The position numbers and the translations under genes are program-made. A stretch of 64,000 nucleotides of DNA from Pterobdella sp. o SKG-2022 (taxonomy: Eukaryota > Annelida > Clitellata > Hirudinida > Piscicolidae), in contig OZ038321.1 in NCBI GenBank assembly GCA_964035795.1, forward strand, positions 2,537,921 through 2,601,920, in the 5' to 3' direction. Positions 49,166 through 61,281 of this stretch are shown here, piece by piece; the first letter of the stretch is position 1; every line of letters begins with the position of its first letter. The notes under the pieces are model-generated. The model was not told the DNA's origin. It did not search any database and saw nothing but the letters and a program-made list of their open reading frames with translations.

Positions 49166-50195
49166 TCAAACCACATCGTTTTCCCATGGAAAATCTCTTT
49201 TTGGTTTGATTTTTTTTGGAACATATTTTTCAGCAGCTTCAGCATGAGCTTTTATTATATTTTCATAAATATCGTTTGTTGAAAAGTTATCAGGATTAAG
49301 GTTTTGTAGTTGTTCAAATCGGTTTCTGATTCCTACAGCATAGCTATTTTTTAAATTTTCATCATTTAATAATTTTGACCAATCATCACTCATTGTTTTT
49401 TTGCTTTTTGAGATATTTGATCTTAGAGACAATCTGATCTTTGCTTTACATATTCTGTGATCTGATTCAATTGGTGAGTATGTGCTGAACGAGCGACAGT
49501 CAATAGCACTATTTTTCCATTTTCTGTTTATAAGGATATAATCAAGTTGACTGCTGGTTCCGTTTGTATAAGTGAAAGTCCATAATTTTCCTTTATTTTT
49601 TTGAAACTTCGTGGAAATATTGATTAGACCACAGTCGATTGTTAGATCTAACAAATACTCACCATTTCTGTTTGTATAATTATGCTAGCTTTTGCCTACG
49701 CATTTATTATTGTCAATTTTAGCGTTCATATCATCTCCTATAATTAGCACATTATGTTTGAGAATTTTTTTGGTTGAATTTGTCAATTGGTGGTAAAAGT
49801 TTTGTATTTCTAATTCGTCAGAGCAATTTTTAGGACTGTAGCATGATATCACAGTTGTTTTTGGGTTTCCATTAAAGGTCGCGACCATGATTCGTGAGCT
49901 GATTGATTCAATGTTCACTAGAGACTGGTAAGCCTTAGGGCTTATAAACATACCAACTTCTTTAATGGTAGTGTTGTTTGTTGCTTTTTCTGCAGGGCTT
50001 GTAACGAGTGTCCAACCGTTTACAAATATTGCAGTATCTTATTGTTTCTTCTGGATGATATAACTTGTGTTCTTGTATACAGATTATATCTATATTGTAT
50101 TTACTAGATAAGTATGTTAATTCATATAGTTTGTGATTATTTCTTAAAGATCTAATGTTTATTGTTGGTATATTTTTTGTTAATCTACAATTCAA
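49166..50195 (-). pseudogene. LINE endonuclease domain, broken into three frames
   Basis: The frame at 50195-49962 has INIRSLRNNHKLYELTYL and IDIICIQEHKL (catalytic QE). The frame at 49951-49685 has VISCYSP and LIIGDDMNA, where GDDMNA replaces the usual GDFNA. The frame at 49654-49166 has WTFTYTNGTSSQLDYIL and SPIESDHRI, the C-terminal SDH catalytic motif. The enzyme is the target-nicking endonuclease. The breaks abolish it. Confidence 0.8.
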
Positions 50196-50379
50196 TAAAG
50201 ATTCTTTTTATTTAGTTTGTGGTAAGAGGTTTTCACCAGCAGCACATTTTTCCATTCCAACCTGATGATTCGTTGGAGGACGCGCTCCTTGTTCACCCGC
50301 GCGACGAGCGATGCGGTATGGGGGTATATTTTTTTGTTTAGTCATAGAGTTTTTCTTTGTTGGATGAGATTTAGGGTCG

Positions 50380-50760
50380 CAACTCCTTTAAAAATTCACA
50401 TGTTACTCTTCTAACTCGAGCAAGATTGCCTACAGTTGTAGCCAAGAATGTTTCCATCACCATAGCATCGGTATTTTGATGTATGTCAAAAAGAAACTAC
50501 TGCTTCCCATGTGGAAAAAGCAGGATTTGAAGTTTACTTTTTAGCTAGAGATGAACTGCTTGCCGTGGAACTTATTAAAAGCAGGATTTGAAGTTTACTT
50601 TTTAGATAGAGATGAACTGCTTGCCGTGGAACTTATTAGTATATATGCTCAGAGCAACAGGATATATGATTATTTTCATAGCACAACAAAATTTTTAAAA
50701 AGATTCAATAAGTTATAAAGAATGAAAAGTCTAATAGAAAAACTAATGAGTTTGCCTTTT
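50380..50760 (+). other. 61-bp tandem duplication over a coding-like stretch
   Basis: 50517-50577 and 50578-50638 are near-identical copies (one clear difference, gcta to gata). One copy reads VEKAGFEVYFLARDELLAVE; the second continues ISIYAQSNRIYDYF to a stop. Because 61 is not a multiple of three, the duplication shifts the frame. Upstream, RYFDVCQKETTASH is in frame with the first copy. No family is recognised. It may be a broken exon. Confidence 0.5.
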
Positions 50761-50769
50761 GAACTTAAA

Positions 50770-51700
50770 TCTTCCAGCTATCTTATCTTCTCTAGAATAA
50801 TAAAAAATTTCAGCGGTTCATAAAAGCGCCTCTAGTGCTGTAAAAAAAAAGCTATTAAAATTATTTACCCAATGGTGATTTAGAATATATCGAAAAGTTT
50901 GGTCAAAATGAAAAATTCAATATCTTCGTGTTTTTATGATTCACAATTTTGAGGCACAGTATAAGTTATGTTACACTGCTGCTAATGTTTGCTATTCGAT
51001 ATTTTTTTACAGAAAAGTTAAATTAGAAGTCAATGTTTATATAGATTCAATTTAAATCTTAAAAAAATAGTTATCTTATTCAACATTATTAATAAAGCGC
51101 TTTTTTATGCATAGAACTTCTATGTAATCCTTCATCAGCAGTTTTCTAAGCGCAGCTTTTTTTAAAGCACATCTCGACAAAATTAAAAAAAAAATTTGAT
51201 TGGTTGGTTATTGACTTATAATATCTAGATCATAAAAAAACAACAATATTAAAATTTTTCATTTTAACGAAGTTTTCATATATATCGAATAACTCAAAAT
51301 AAAAAATTCAAAAATTTTCGTGTTTTTATGATACACAATTTTGGAGCTAGTTATTCTTGATATAACTTATTGTAGTTCATTAATTTTTTTATAAGATATT
51401 CACTCATATTATATTCCTATACAAATTAATCGTTCAGAATAAAAATCTTGTGTTGAACATACGAAAAAACAACTTATTCATGAAAAATTTTTGAAAATCA
51501 TTTTTTTATTAGATAAAATAAATTGAACATGGAAAACTTATTTATTAGTTCAATAAATTGCTTAATATTTTTTTATAATATGTCATTATTCAGCAACTAA
51601 TCAACTTAGTCAAAATGTGTGTTTAAGCTTTGCTGCGATAAGAAAACTGGTGACGAAGGTCCACTGTTTGATGGCATTTTGATTTTATTTTGTTTTAGCT
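50770..51700. promoter_or_regulatory. Region upstream of ZNF207, probable promoter
   Basis: An AT-rich stretch ending just before the ZNF207 ATG. No clear TATA box or initiator could be singled out. Assignment as promoter rests only on position. Confidence 0.3.
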
Positions 51701-51726
51701 CTGTTTGACGAGAGTTTGCTATAAAA

Positions 51727-54070
51727 ATGGGTCGTAAGAAAAAGAAGACGATGAAACCATGGTGCTGGTAAGTTGGATGCCAATATCAATTTCTCGAAGT
51801 TTTTTTAACATCGTGATATGTTTGAATTGCACGATATTTAATGAATACGAAATTCTTTCAATCATCATTTTCAAATGAAAATTATTCATTTCAATTCAAG
51901 GTACTGTAATCGAGAGTTTGACGATGAAAAAATTTTGATTCAGCATCAGAAAGCTAAACATTTCAAGTGTCATATATGTCATCGAAGACTTTACACCGGT
52001 CCTGGGCTCGCCATACATTGCATGCAGGTTTATTTTTTAATTCTCAATTTCCATTTGTACATATATTTTTGCCAAATTTTATAAATATTGATTATTAATT
52101 TTAGGGGGCCTATGTTGTGCAAATATCACCGTTCTTTAAAAGCTTGTCTTTGTTTTAAAGATTCAATAATTCACAATAAGTAGAAAAATTAACACATTAT
52201 TAATTCCCAAAATTCTTTAAATTCAAGCAAAACTGTCTAATCTAATAACATCTTTTCAACAAACCCTCATTATCATACTCACTGTCCCAAAACAGGTGCA
52301 CAAAGAACCATTGGAAAAGATCCCGAATGCCATTCCAACTAGAAATGACACTCAAGTGGAGATATATGGCATTGAGGGAATCCCTGAGGAAGACTTGAAA
52401 CTACATATGATGAAGAAAGGTGTTAAAGGTTTGTATTTTTTTTTTTCAGTTTGTATTTTATCATCTAAGAGCAGTTCATTATGTATTAAAATTGCAAATA
52501 AGATGTAATATCTTCGAAAATGTAATTATAGTGGCACACACTAAGTATTTAAGCCACATAAATATTATACATAAAAGATGAGTTTGTAATTGCATTGATT
52601 CCAAGAGTTTCTGGGCCACTGTTATTTTGGCACTATATTAATGGAGTTTATACAGTTATGCTAGCTATTTTTTTATCTTTAATGTTGTTTCAAACCAAAA
52701 TGATATTAGTTATATTTCCATAAGGCTTCAAGTTTTCAAATTTCAATAGTTTCTCATATTTTTTCTCAACTATTCATTTTTTTTAAAGTTTTTTCATAAT
52801 AAACTTTACAATTCATTTTCTAGGGAATCAAGAAGGAGACAATGACGGTAAGTGATGTAACCACTCATTTGCTTATTTAATACTTATTAAAATAGTATTT
52901 TATTTTGTTATCAAATTAACTTCAATATAGCTTTGTAATTAAAAATTTCCACTGATAATTTTCATTAGTGTAGTATCTACTTGAAACACAAATAATACAT
53001 GAAAACTATAACTAAGTTTAAACAGAACTGCTCAGAAAGATAATTAATTTCATCAAATTATGGTGAATATACTAACACAACTCTGATTCCATAAAATTAT
53101 ATTATCCAGAATCTAAACTTTAAAGCATATATTTTTTTTTATTTCAAAAATTTTATCAAAGACCTCACTCAATCAATCAAACTCAGACTCGGACAGTGAT
53201 GACGAGAGCAAGAAATCTCAACCCCAAGCACCAGCAGGCCTTCCCCCTCAAATGGGGTCAATGGTGCCGCCCATGATGCCCCCGATGATGCCTTTTCCCC
53301 CATTCATGAGGCCCTTCATGCCTCCTATGTTTCCTCCCATGCCCCCACCCATCCCTTTCATGCCACCTGCTTCTGTAGCTACTAGTGTTCCCACCACACT
53401 ACCACCCCCACCCAACAAACCACCTCTTCTCTTTCCATCTGCTGCTCATATGCAGGTTGTTGTGAGTGATAAATATAGTTTTATTTTGTGGATGGTGGTG
53501 TGACTCATGTGTATTGATTATAGTTGCAGAATAGATAGATAATGTGTTTAATAACAGCTTTTTACAAGGGTAGATGTTTGTTTAATCTTCACGTTCCCAT
53601 CCTGCAGATTCCTCCAGTTTCTCAATTCAATAACGACACGAACAACACTTCAAGTTCAACACCACCAACCACTGCCACATCCAGTCAACAACCTCCAACA
53701 TCATTCTACAACACTCCACAACATTCATACAACTACCAAGAAGACACACCTGGGAAAGTAGGCTTCATCAACACCGAGACCTCCATCCTTGTGCATCCCG
53801 AAGATGATATCTCTCTTGTATGCTCCTTCCTTTTATGCTTTCACTCTCAATTGTTTTGAAACAATACATAAATAATAGGCTTTTTTTAATTAATAATACT
53901 AATTATAGAAATGATCCCTAAAAGTGTGATCTTATAATACTAATCTACCACAGGAGGAAGTGAGAGCAAAGATGGACAAGTATCGACCACAGAGCTCCAC
54001 AATGCAGTCATGTGGGCCTGTCATGTATTCCAGACCACCCCAACCCCTCCTTCCTACACCATATGACTGA
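51727..54070 (+). CDS. ZNF207: ZNF207/BuGZ, spindle-assembly zinc-finger protein
   Basis: BuGZ binds and stabilises the kinetochore checkpoint protein Bub3 and promotes spindle-matrix assembly. Exons: 51727-51767, 51901-52027, 52296-52428, 52824-52847, 53187-53455, 53608-53817, 53954-54070; all GT-AG, 921 nt, 306 aa. The N-terminus [20 protein letters not shown] is almost identical to animal orthologues. Finger 1 uses C13, C16, H29, H34; finger 2 uses C37, C40, H53, H58 ([20 protein letters not shown]). [14 protein letters not shown] follows, then an acidic SDSDDES segment and a Pro/Met-rich low-complexity region. Near the end [19 protein letters not shown] is the GLEBS (Bub3-binding) motif. 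Human ZNF207 has a long Pro/Gly tail after GLEBS; here only about 20 residues follow. The fifth acceptor could alternatively be 53162, but only 53187 keeps the frame with the 24-nt exon 4. Confidence 0.95.
52824..52847 (+). CDS. ZNF207: ZNF207 microexon 4 (24 nt)
   Basis: tctag acceptor and gtaagt donor bound 24 nt. It enters and leaves in phase 1, encoding NQEGDND within the acidic linker, so skipping it would keep the frame. Confidence 0.75.
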
Positions 54071-54079
54071 TAATGGGGG

Positions 54080-54300
54080 TGGTGGTGTGATGCTGGGGGA
54101 TTAGAGTTGATGGGGTTGCTGATGATAATGGGGATTGTAGTGGTGTGATGATGGTGGGTTGATGGGGATTGTGGTGGTGAAGGTAATGATGATAGTAGTT
54201 ATAATGATGAGGATGCAGGTTGTGATGATGGTTCTGTTATTACTTGATCATTTTTGGTTGTGGTAGTGAGGGGCATGATGGTGGTAACACTTAAAGATTG
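54080..54300 (+). repeat. G/T-rich low-complexity 3' UTR of ZNF207
   Basis: Irregular tggtgatgatgg repeats directly behind the stop codon, probably transcribed as 3' UTR. Confidence 0.6.
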
Positions 54301-54563
54301 TCCATTTTGCTAATGTTTAATATATTTTGTCAATATAATAAAATTAAGTGGCGTCAATTGCGAGAGTTTATAGGCTAGATTGGTTGTTATGAGGTATTTA
54401 TTGTGGAAAATTAGAATTTAAATGAAGTAAAGACATTGGATGGCTGAAACTCAAAACCGTGTAACAGCTTTTACCATTCTTAAGATTCTGTTAAATTCAT
54501 TCAAAAGTGCTAAGGTGTAATTTTTCTAGCGCTGTTTAGCAGCTGTGTTTTGTATTTTAATCA

Positions 54564-54569
54564 AATAAA
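54564..54569 (+). terminator. Poly(A) signal AATAAA of ZNF207
   Basis: AATAAA in tcaaataaaaataaacg, about 0.5 kb behind the ZNF207 stop and the best-placed signal. An earlier weaker string (ataataaaat) lies near 54335. Confidence 0.6.
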
Positions 54570-54604
54570 AATAAACGTTTGAAAAATTAAAACTTTTTTT
54601 CAGA

Positions 54605-54610
54605 TTTATT
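54605..54610 (-). terminator. Poly(A) signal AATAAA of GTF3C4
   Basis: The minus strand reads aataaatctg here, about 0.3 kb behind the GTF3C4 stop. It sits about 40 bp from the opposing ZNF207 signal. Confidence 0.5.
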
Positions 54611-54905
54611 TTTTATTTCTATTATACATTAAAAGCAGCGGTCCATGCCATAAAAATATGACGAAGAGAGAATAAAAAAATATATAAAAATCATCTTCAT
54701 ACATCAAAACAATTTCATTAACTTCAACGTTTCATGGTGGTAATTTATGAAATTTCTGTAAACTGCCTTGTGTTGGAGTTAAAGAAAATAATAGTAATCA
54801 AAATAAAAATTGAATTTATGAATAATAATAAAAAAAAATAATAATTTTTAAAAAATAAAAAAAGAATAATAATAAATTGAAGCAATAAGAATAAACAAAT
54901 GATAA

Positions 54906-54982
54906 TCACAAAGGCTTAAGGAATCCGTCACACAAGGGACAAGAGTCTGTTAAGAGAACCTCCCACGGTCGTCCTGTTCTTT
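54906..54982 (-). CDS. GTF3C4: GTF3C4 last exon
   Basis: Acceptor aacaacag, two bases completing a codon, then 24 sense codons and TGA (54908-54906). It supplies the final CPLC pair of the zinc domain (DSCPLCDG) and the conserved W..LL before it. Confidence 0.82.
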
Positions 54983-57790
54983 CTGTTGTTATTATTGATA
55001 TTATTAATATTTATTATTATTTTTATTATTTGTTTATTTATTATTTTTATTATTTGTTTATTCATTATTTAGTGTTTATTTGTTAATAGTATTATTCTTA
55101 TAATTAATCCGATAAGATTATACTGCTGTACATGTCCCAGTAACTGTAGTTAACAGCAGTCGGCCTAGATTATTGATACTATTATAGAGTAATTTATAAA
55201 AAAGGCCATTTGTTTGAGAGAAATTTTTATAGACTGCCATCCCGAGTTAACGTCCAACTTGAAATTATTTAATTCAAGATCTTTTGTTCCCACACTTAAT
55301 CAGTTTTGCTTGCCGTTGACAAAAATGAAAGATCATTCGCCAAGCCAAATGACAATAACACCAAAATATCAGTTTGTCGATACTGGCTACCAAAAACTAC
55401 TGTTCTCCAGGTTATATTAGAAAAGCAGCCTCAATCTGAAGACGCTATCTTCGGTGCAGTTTAACTTCATGCCCAAAACCAATTAGGTGCAGTTTAACGT
55501 CATGCCCAGAACCACTTTGGTGCAGTTTAACTTCATGCCCAGAACCACTTGGGTGCAGTTAAACGCTATGCCCAGAACCACTTGGGTGCAGTTTAGCTTC
55601 ATGCCCAGAACCACTTTGGTGCAGTTTAACGTCATGCCCAGAACCACTTTGGTGCAGTTTAACTTCATGCCCAGAACCACTTGGGTGCAGTTAAACGCTA
55701 TGCCCAGAACCACTTGGGTGCAGTTTAACTTCATGCCCAGAACCACTTGGGTGAAGTTTGAAGTCATGCCCAGAACCACATGGGTGCAGTTTAACGTCAT
55801 GCCCAAAACCACTTGGGTGCAGATTAACTTCATGCCCAAAACCACTTGGGTGCAGTTTAACTTCATGCCCAGAACCACTTTGGTGCAGTTTAACTTCATG
55901 CCCAGAACCACTTGGGTGAAGTTTAACGTTATGCCCAAAACCACTTGGGTGCAGTTTAACTTCATGCCCAGAACCACTTTGGTGCAGTTTAACGTCATGC
56001 CCGGAACCACTTTGGTGCAGTTAAACGCTATGCCCAGAACCACTTGGGTGCAGTTTAACTTCATGCCCAGAACCACTTGGGTGAAGTTTGAAGTCATGCC
56101 CAGAACCATATGGGTGCAGTTTAACGTCATGCCCAAAACCACTTGGGTGCAGATTAACTTCATGCCCAAAACCACTTGGGTGCAGTTTAACTTCATGCCC
56201 AAAACCACTTTGGTGCAGTTTAACTTCATGCCCAGAACCACTTGGGTGCAGTTTAACTTCATGCCCAGAACCACTTTGGTGCAGTTTAACGTCATGCCCG
56301 GAACCACTTTGGTGCAGTTAAACGCTATGCCCAGAACCACTTGGGTGCAGTTTAACTTCATGCCCAGAACCACTTGGGTGAAGTTTGAAGTCATGCCCAG
56401 AACCATATGGGTGCAGTTTAACGTCATGCCCAAAACCACTTGGGTGCAGATTAACTTCATGCCCAAAACCACTTGGGTGCAGTTTAACTTCATGCCCAGA
56501 ACCACTTTGGTGCAGTTTAACTTCATGCCCAGAACCACTTGGGTGCAGTTTAACTTCATGCCCAGAACCACTTGGGTGCAGTTTAACTTCATGCCCAGAA
56601 CCACTTGGGTGCAGTTTAACTTCATGCCCAGAACCACTTGGGTGCAGTTTAACTTCATGCCCAGAACCACTTGGGTGCAGTTTAACTTCATGCCCAGAAC
56701 CACTTTGGTGCAGTTTAACTTCATGCCCAAGATAGAAGTCTTTTTGTATAGTTATTAGTAATTATTTTTAACAGTACATTGTATAATATCATTTATTTTG
56801 ATCAATCTAATATCTAAAATTTGTTTTATCCTTGTTAATATTTTTATTATTATTATTTAAATAATTATCATTAATTTTATTATTATTATTACTATTATTA
56901 TTTTTATTACTATTATTATTATGACGTCACCATTGTAGAGTGCACCAGCGCCACACTGCAGACAAACTCGATGTTTGAGAGGGAGTGGAGTCAAGGTCTG
57001 TGTGCACCTGGCTAATAATAATAATAATAATAATAAAATAATAATAAAAATTACAATAATAATCATGCTGTTAATAATGATAACCACAATGAGAACCAGA
57101 AGCCATTTAATGATATTATTAATAGAAGAAAATTGGAAAACAAATTGAAGTAGAACAGTAAATAACAAATATGATAAAAAAATAATAAAGAACAAAAAAA
57201 AATGATATAAATAATAATAACAATGAATTAATATTAAAAATGACAATGGAAACAATAATAATAATAAAAAAAACAATAATAATAACAATGAATTAATATT
57301 AAAAATGACAATGGAAACAATAATAATAACAATGAATTAATATTAAAAATGACAATGGAAACAATAATAATAATAATAAAAAAAACAATAATAATAACAA
57401 TATTAACAATACGAATTATAAACTAATAAAAAAAATAATCTGACGTAGAACATGTCCGTCAACACAGTGTACTTTGTCGTAGCTTTGCCGCTTCATACCT
57501 TCAATTATATTATTAGCAACGTTATTAATATTATTATTGTTTTTATTATTATTATTGTTGTTAGTATCATTAATATTATTATTAGTAGTAGTAGTAGTAG
57601 TATTTGAATATTTGCTGTTATTAGTATTTTTCTCCTATTATTATTATCACTTGCAATTACTATTATTATTATTATTATTATTATTTTTATTTTTATTGAC
57701 TCACCCTTACGACACACAACACAATCACCACTAGGAACTTCTTGAGAACTTAGGAATTCTTTGGCACTCACCTCCATGTCTTTTTGCGAA

Positions 57791-57821
<31 letters not shown>

Positions 57822-60789
57822 AATCATCATAATCATAACAATAATAAAGAGCATAATAACAATAATAATCAAAATAATAATTGGATGAAGCCAAGACAAA
57901 AGCTCAAAACAGAGAAGAATGGAAGAATCAAACTGAGTAACTACATAACTAGGAGCTCGAACAATACAAAATAACTAATTATTTAATTGCCAATTATTTT
58001 TTGAACTAAATATAATAATAATAATAATAATAATAATTGGTGGAAGAAGCTCAACACAAGCTACTCATTCCTAGCTAACGCTCTGAATGAAATGATAGAA
58101 GATCCCATCAAGAGTCCAGAGTGACTAACAGAAGGGAACACATCAAGATCCAAAGAACTGTCGCCCGATCACATGTCTACCCACCATTTATAAAACATTG
58201 ACGTCGATATCAGCAAAAAAACTTACTCTTGGAAAATTTTCAGCTGTTACTGGAAGAACAAAAAAGCTGCAGAGTAGGTTTATTTGGAAGCAATGATCAG
58301 CTGCTAATAAACCGGGTGGTCACAGCAACCACAAAAGATAAAAAAGAAGCTCTATCTCAAGCGAGGGTAGATTACAGAAAAGCTTTCTACAGTGTACCAC
58401 ACTCATGGATTTTAGAAGTCATGAAGACGTACGGAATTCACCCACGGATTGTTGAATTCATCATGCGCACCATGCCTCAATGGATAATAAACTTAGGACT
58501 TAGACACATGAAGGGAAATATGGAAATTCCTTGGATAAAAATAAAGACAGGGATTTTACAAAGAGATTCATTGTCACCTCTTCTTTTCTGTCTATCACTT
58601 TGCCCTTTGAGTATTCTTTTGAATGAAATAAACTCACCAGCTATACATGTAGGCAAAGCTGGAAAAGAGAAAAGATTTAACTATCTATTCTACATGGACG
58701 ATCTAAAACTTTACAGCAAATTAGACTCTGATTTAAGATCGCTCCTTATAATAGTCAAAAAGTTCAGCGATGACATTAAGCTGCAATTCGGCTTAGAAAA
58801 ATATGCAAAGATAACCATGAACAAAGGTAAAATGGTGAGAAGCTCCAACATCAGTCTGAATGAGCATACGCACATAAAAGAATTATCTAATACCGAATCG
58901 TACAAATACCTAGGGGTCGAAGAGTCATCTAATACACACCACAAAAACATGAGAGAGAGATTAAAAAAGGAATTTTACAGAAGGTTAAGAGTGATACTGG
59001 ATACAGAACTGAGCTCGCCAAATAAAATCATGGCAATAGATAGCTTGGTTATACCAGTTTTATTCTAAAGCTTTGGCGTGGTGAACTGGTCAAAAACTGA
59101 TGTGCAAGGAATGGACAGAAAAACAAGAAAAATACTAACAATGTTCAAAAGGCATCATCCTCGAGCTGACACAGAAAGACTTTACGTTTCTAGGTCAAAA
59201 GGAAGAAAGGGATTAATGCAGCTAGAATCCCACTTTTACACAATGCTCGCTGGCCTAGAAATGTATTTAAAAAACCAAACAACTCCTTTAATGAGTGCAG
59301 TCAAAGAATACGAAGAATCGAAAAAGTCTACTTATAGCCTCTTAGAAACAAATAAAAAAGTGCGAAGAGGTTTAATTTGAACTTTGAGAATACAGTTTCT
59401 CAAGAAAATGTTCACTCAATCACGGCAGCCCTAAAAACAAAACACATCGTTAAAATAACACTCATGAAGGAAATTCAAAACAAATACACAAATAAGCCTA
59501 TGCACGGTCATTATGCACAAGCCCTTGAAAGAGAAGAAATAGACAGAAAAAAATCCATAGCATGGCTTCCCAGCGCTGGGCTGGAAGAAACAACTGAGAG
59601 CCTCATAATTGCTGCCCAAGATCAGACACTAGCTACAAATTATTATGAAATAAAAGATTAAAAAAAAGCGTTGATCCAAATTGTAGGCTCTGCAGACCTC
59701 ACCCTGAAACAATATCACACATAGTTCCAGGGTGCCCAAAGCTGGCAAAGCACGAGTACCTAGAGTGCCACAACAGAGTCGCTAAACTCATCCACTGGAC
59801 AATATGTGAGACACATGGATTTGAAGTCAAAAATAAGGGGTATAAACACGAAATCCGACCAGTGATGAAAAAAGACGAACTAACTGTATTATGGGACAGT
59901 CCAGTACACACAGACAGAAGTATACAAGCAAATGAACCAGACATAGTGGTTAAAGATGCAAAAAAAGATAGTGTACTCTAATGGATATCTCAGTGCCATC
60001 AGACACCAACATAGTGTCGAAAACATCTGAGAAAATTTGCGAATACCACGATCTGCAAATAGAGATATCAAGAATTTATGAAAAAGGCCATTTTATTTGA
60101 GAAAAATATTTACAGACTGCCAGCCTGAAATTATCGAATTCAAGATCCACCGTTTCCACACTTGGGTAGTTTTCCTTGCCGTTGACAAAAATGAATGATC
60201 ATTCACCAAGCCAAATGACAAGAATACTCCAATATCAGTTTGTTGATACCTGCTACTGGAGTCTACTGTTATCCAGGCTATAACAGGAATGCAATCTCGA
60301 TTTGGAGACGCTATCTTCGGTGCAGCTTAACGCCATGCCCAGGATAATACTAATATTGATAATGCCATTAAAAAAGATAATAAAAAAAAACTTAAAAAAT
60401 ATGTCAAAAGATAAAAAAACAAAAAATGACATCCAAAATAATGATAACAAATTTAAAAATATTAAAAATAATAATAATAATATAATAACAAACACTAAGG
60501 TTTATTGAGAAACTTAATAAGCTTTTCGTAAGAGTATCTTACATTATCCAGTGACACTAGATAATGTGAGATACTCTTACGAAAAGCTTCGTGTATTAAG
60601 TTTCTCAAAAAACCTTAGTGCTTGTTTCTATTATATAGATTTCCGGCTATTTTACGTCAACAATAACAATAATAATAATAATAAAATAATAACACACCAG
60701 GAGGTAGACGTAACGATCCACTCATCACCATCTGCATCCTCTTCATCGTCATCCTCATCTCTATGGCCCTTATCTTCTCTTTAATCTCC

Positions 60790-60836
<47 letters not shown>

Positions 60837-61248
60837 ATATAAAGACATAACGCGAAACCTCAGCCTCCAAGGAGTCCTTCTTTTTGCAATATAAGGCGTA
60901 ATATACAAACCTTTTGTGAAAGAGATTTGAAAATAATAATAAAAATAATACTATAAAATAATAATAATATTGAATAATAATAACAATAATGATAATAATG
61001 AAAACAAAAATAATTTTTTTTCAAAAGCTTCTTAATACTTATAAATAAAAAATGAAATAAAAAAAAGAAAAACAATAATAACTTAAAATATAAAAAAAAG
61101 TAAAAAAAAAAAAACAAAGAAAACCTTGTCATAATTTATTTATTAATTGTTTTTACCACCTGAGAATTTTGCAAGAAAGATCATTATCAGCACCACCATC
61201 TAAACTCGAAGACAACATCGTCAATACATTCGTATCGTTCTTATGATG

Positions 61249-61281
<33 letters not shown>

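Larger units (their letters stand above)
47450..50345 (-). mobile_element. APE-type non-LTR retrotransposon, second family
   Basis: Read right to left: a GC-rich 5' region (about 50345-50220), endonuclease pieces, RT, and a C-terminal segment reading SSVLLYGSSTWTLTKKLE (47742-47524). The RT motifs SGVLQGDTLALYLFIIAVDY and YADDIALFSDS (about 48055-48025) are intact. Frameshifts and stops separate the domains. It is clearly a different family from the 37-40 kb and 46-47 kb LINEs. It lies head to head with nothing and sits between the UBR-like exons and ZNF207. Confidence 0.85.

Noticed and set aside
55457..56728. CRISPR-like array
   Set aside because: The 33-bp units are directly adjacent without spacers, and the genome is eukaryotic. 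It is an ordinary satellite.
55483..56758. Overlapping 415- and 423-codon ORFs on opposite strands
   Set aside because: Both are the 33-bp satellite read in frame. The unit is a multiple of three and free of stops, so every copy prolongs the frame. No start context, no non-repetitive segment.
56857..57894. Tyr-, Ile- and Leu-rich ORFs in the (TAA)n region
   Set aside because: Translations of trinucleotide repeats. The real exons inside use parts of the frames only, bounded by splice sites.
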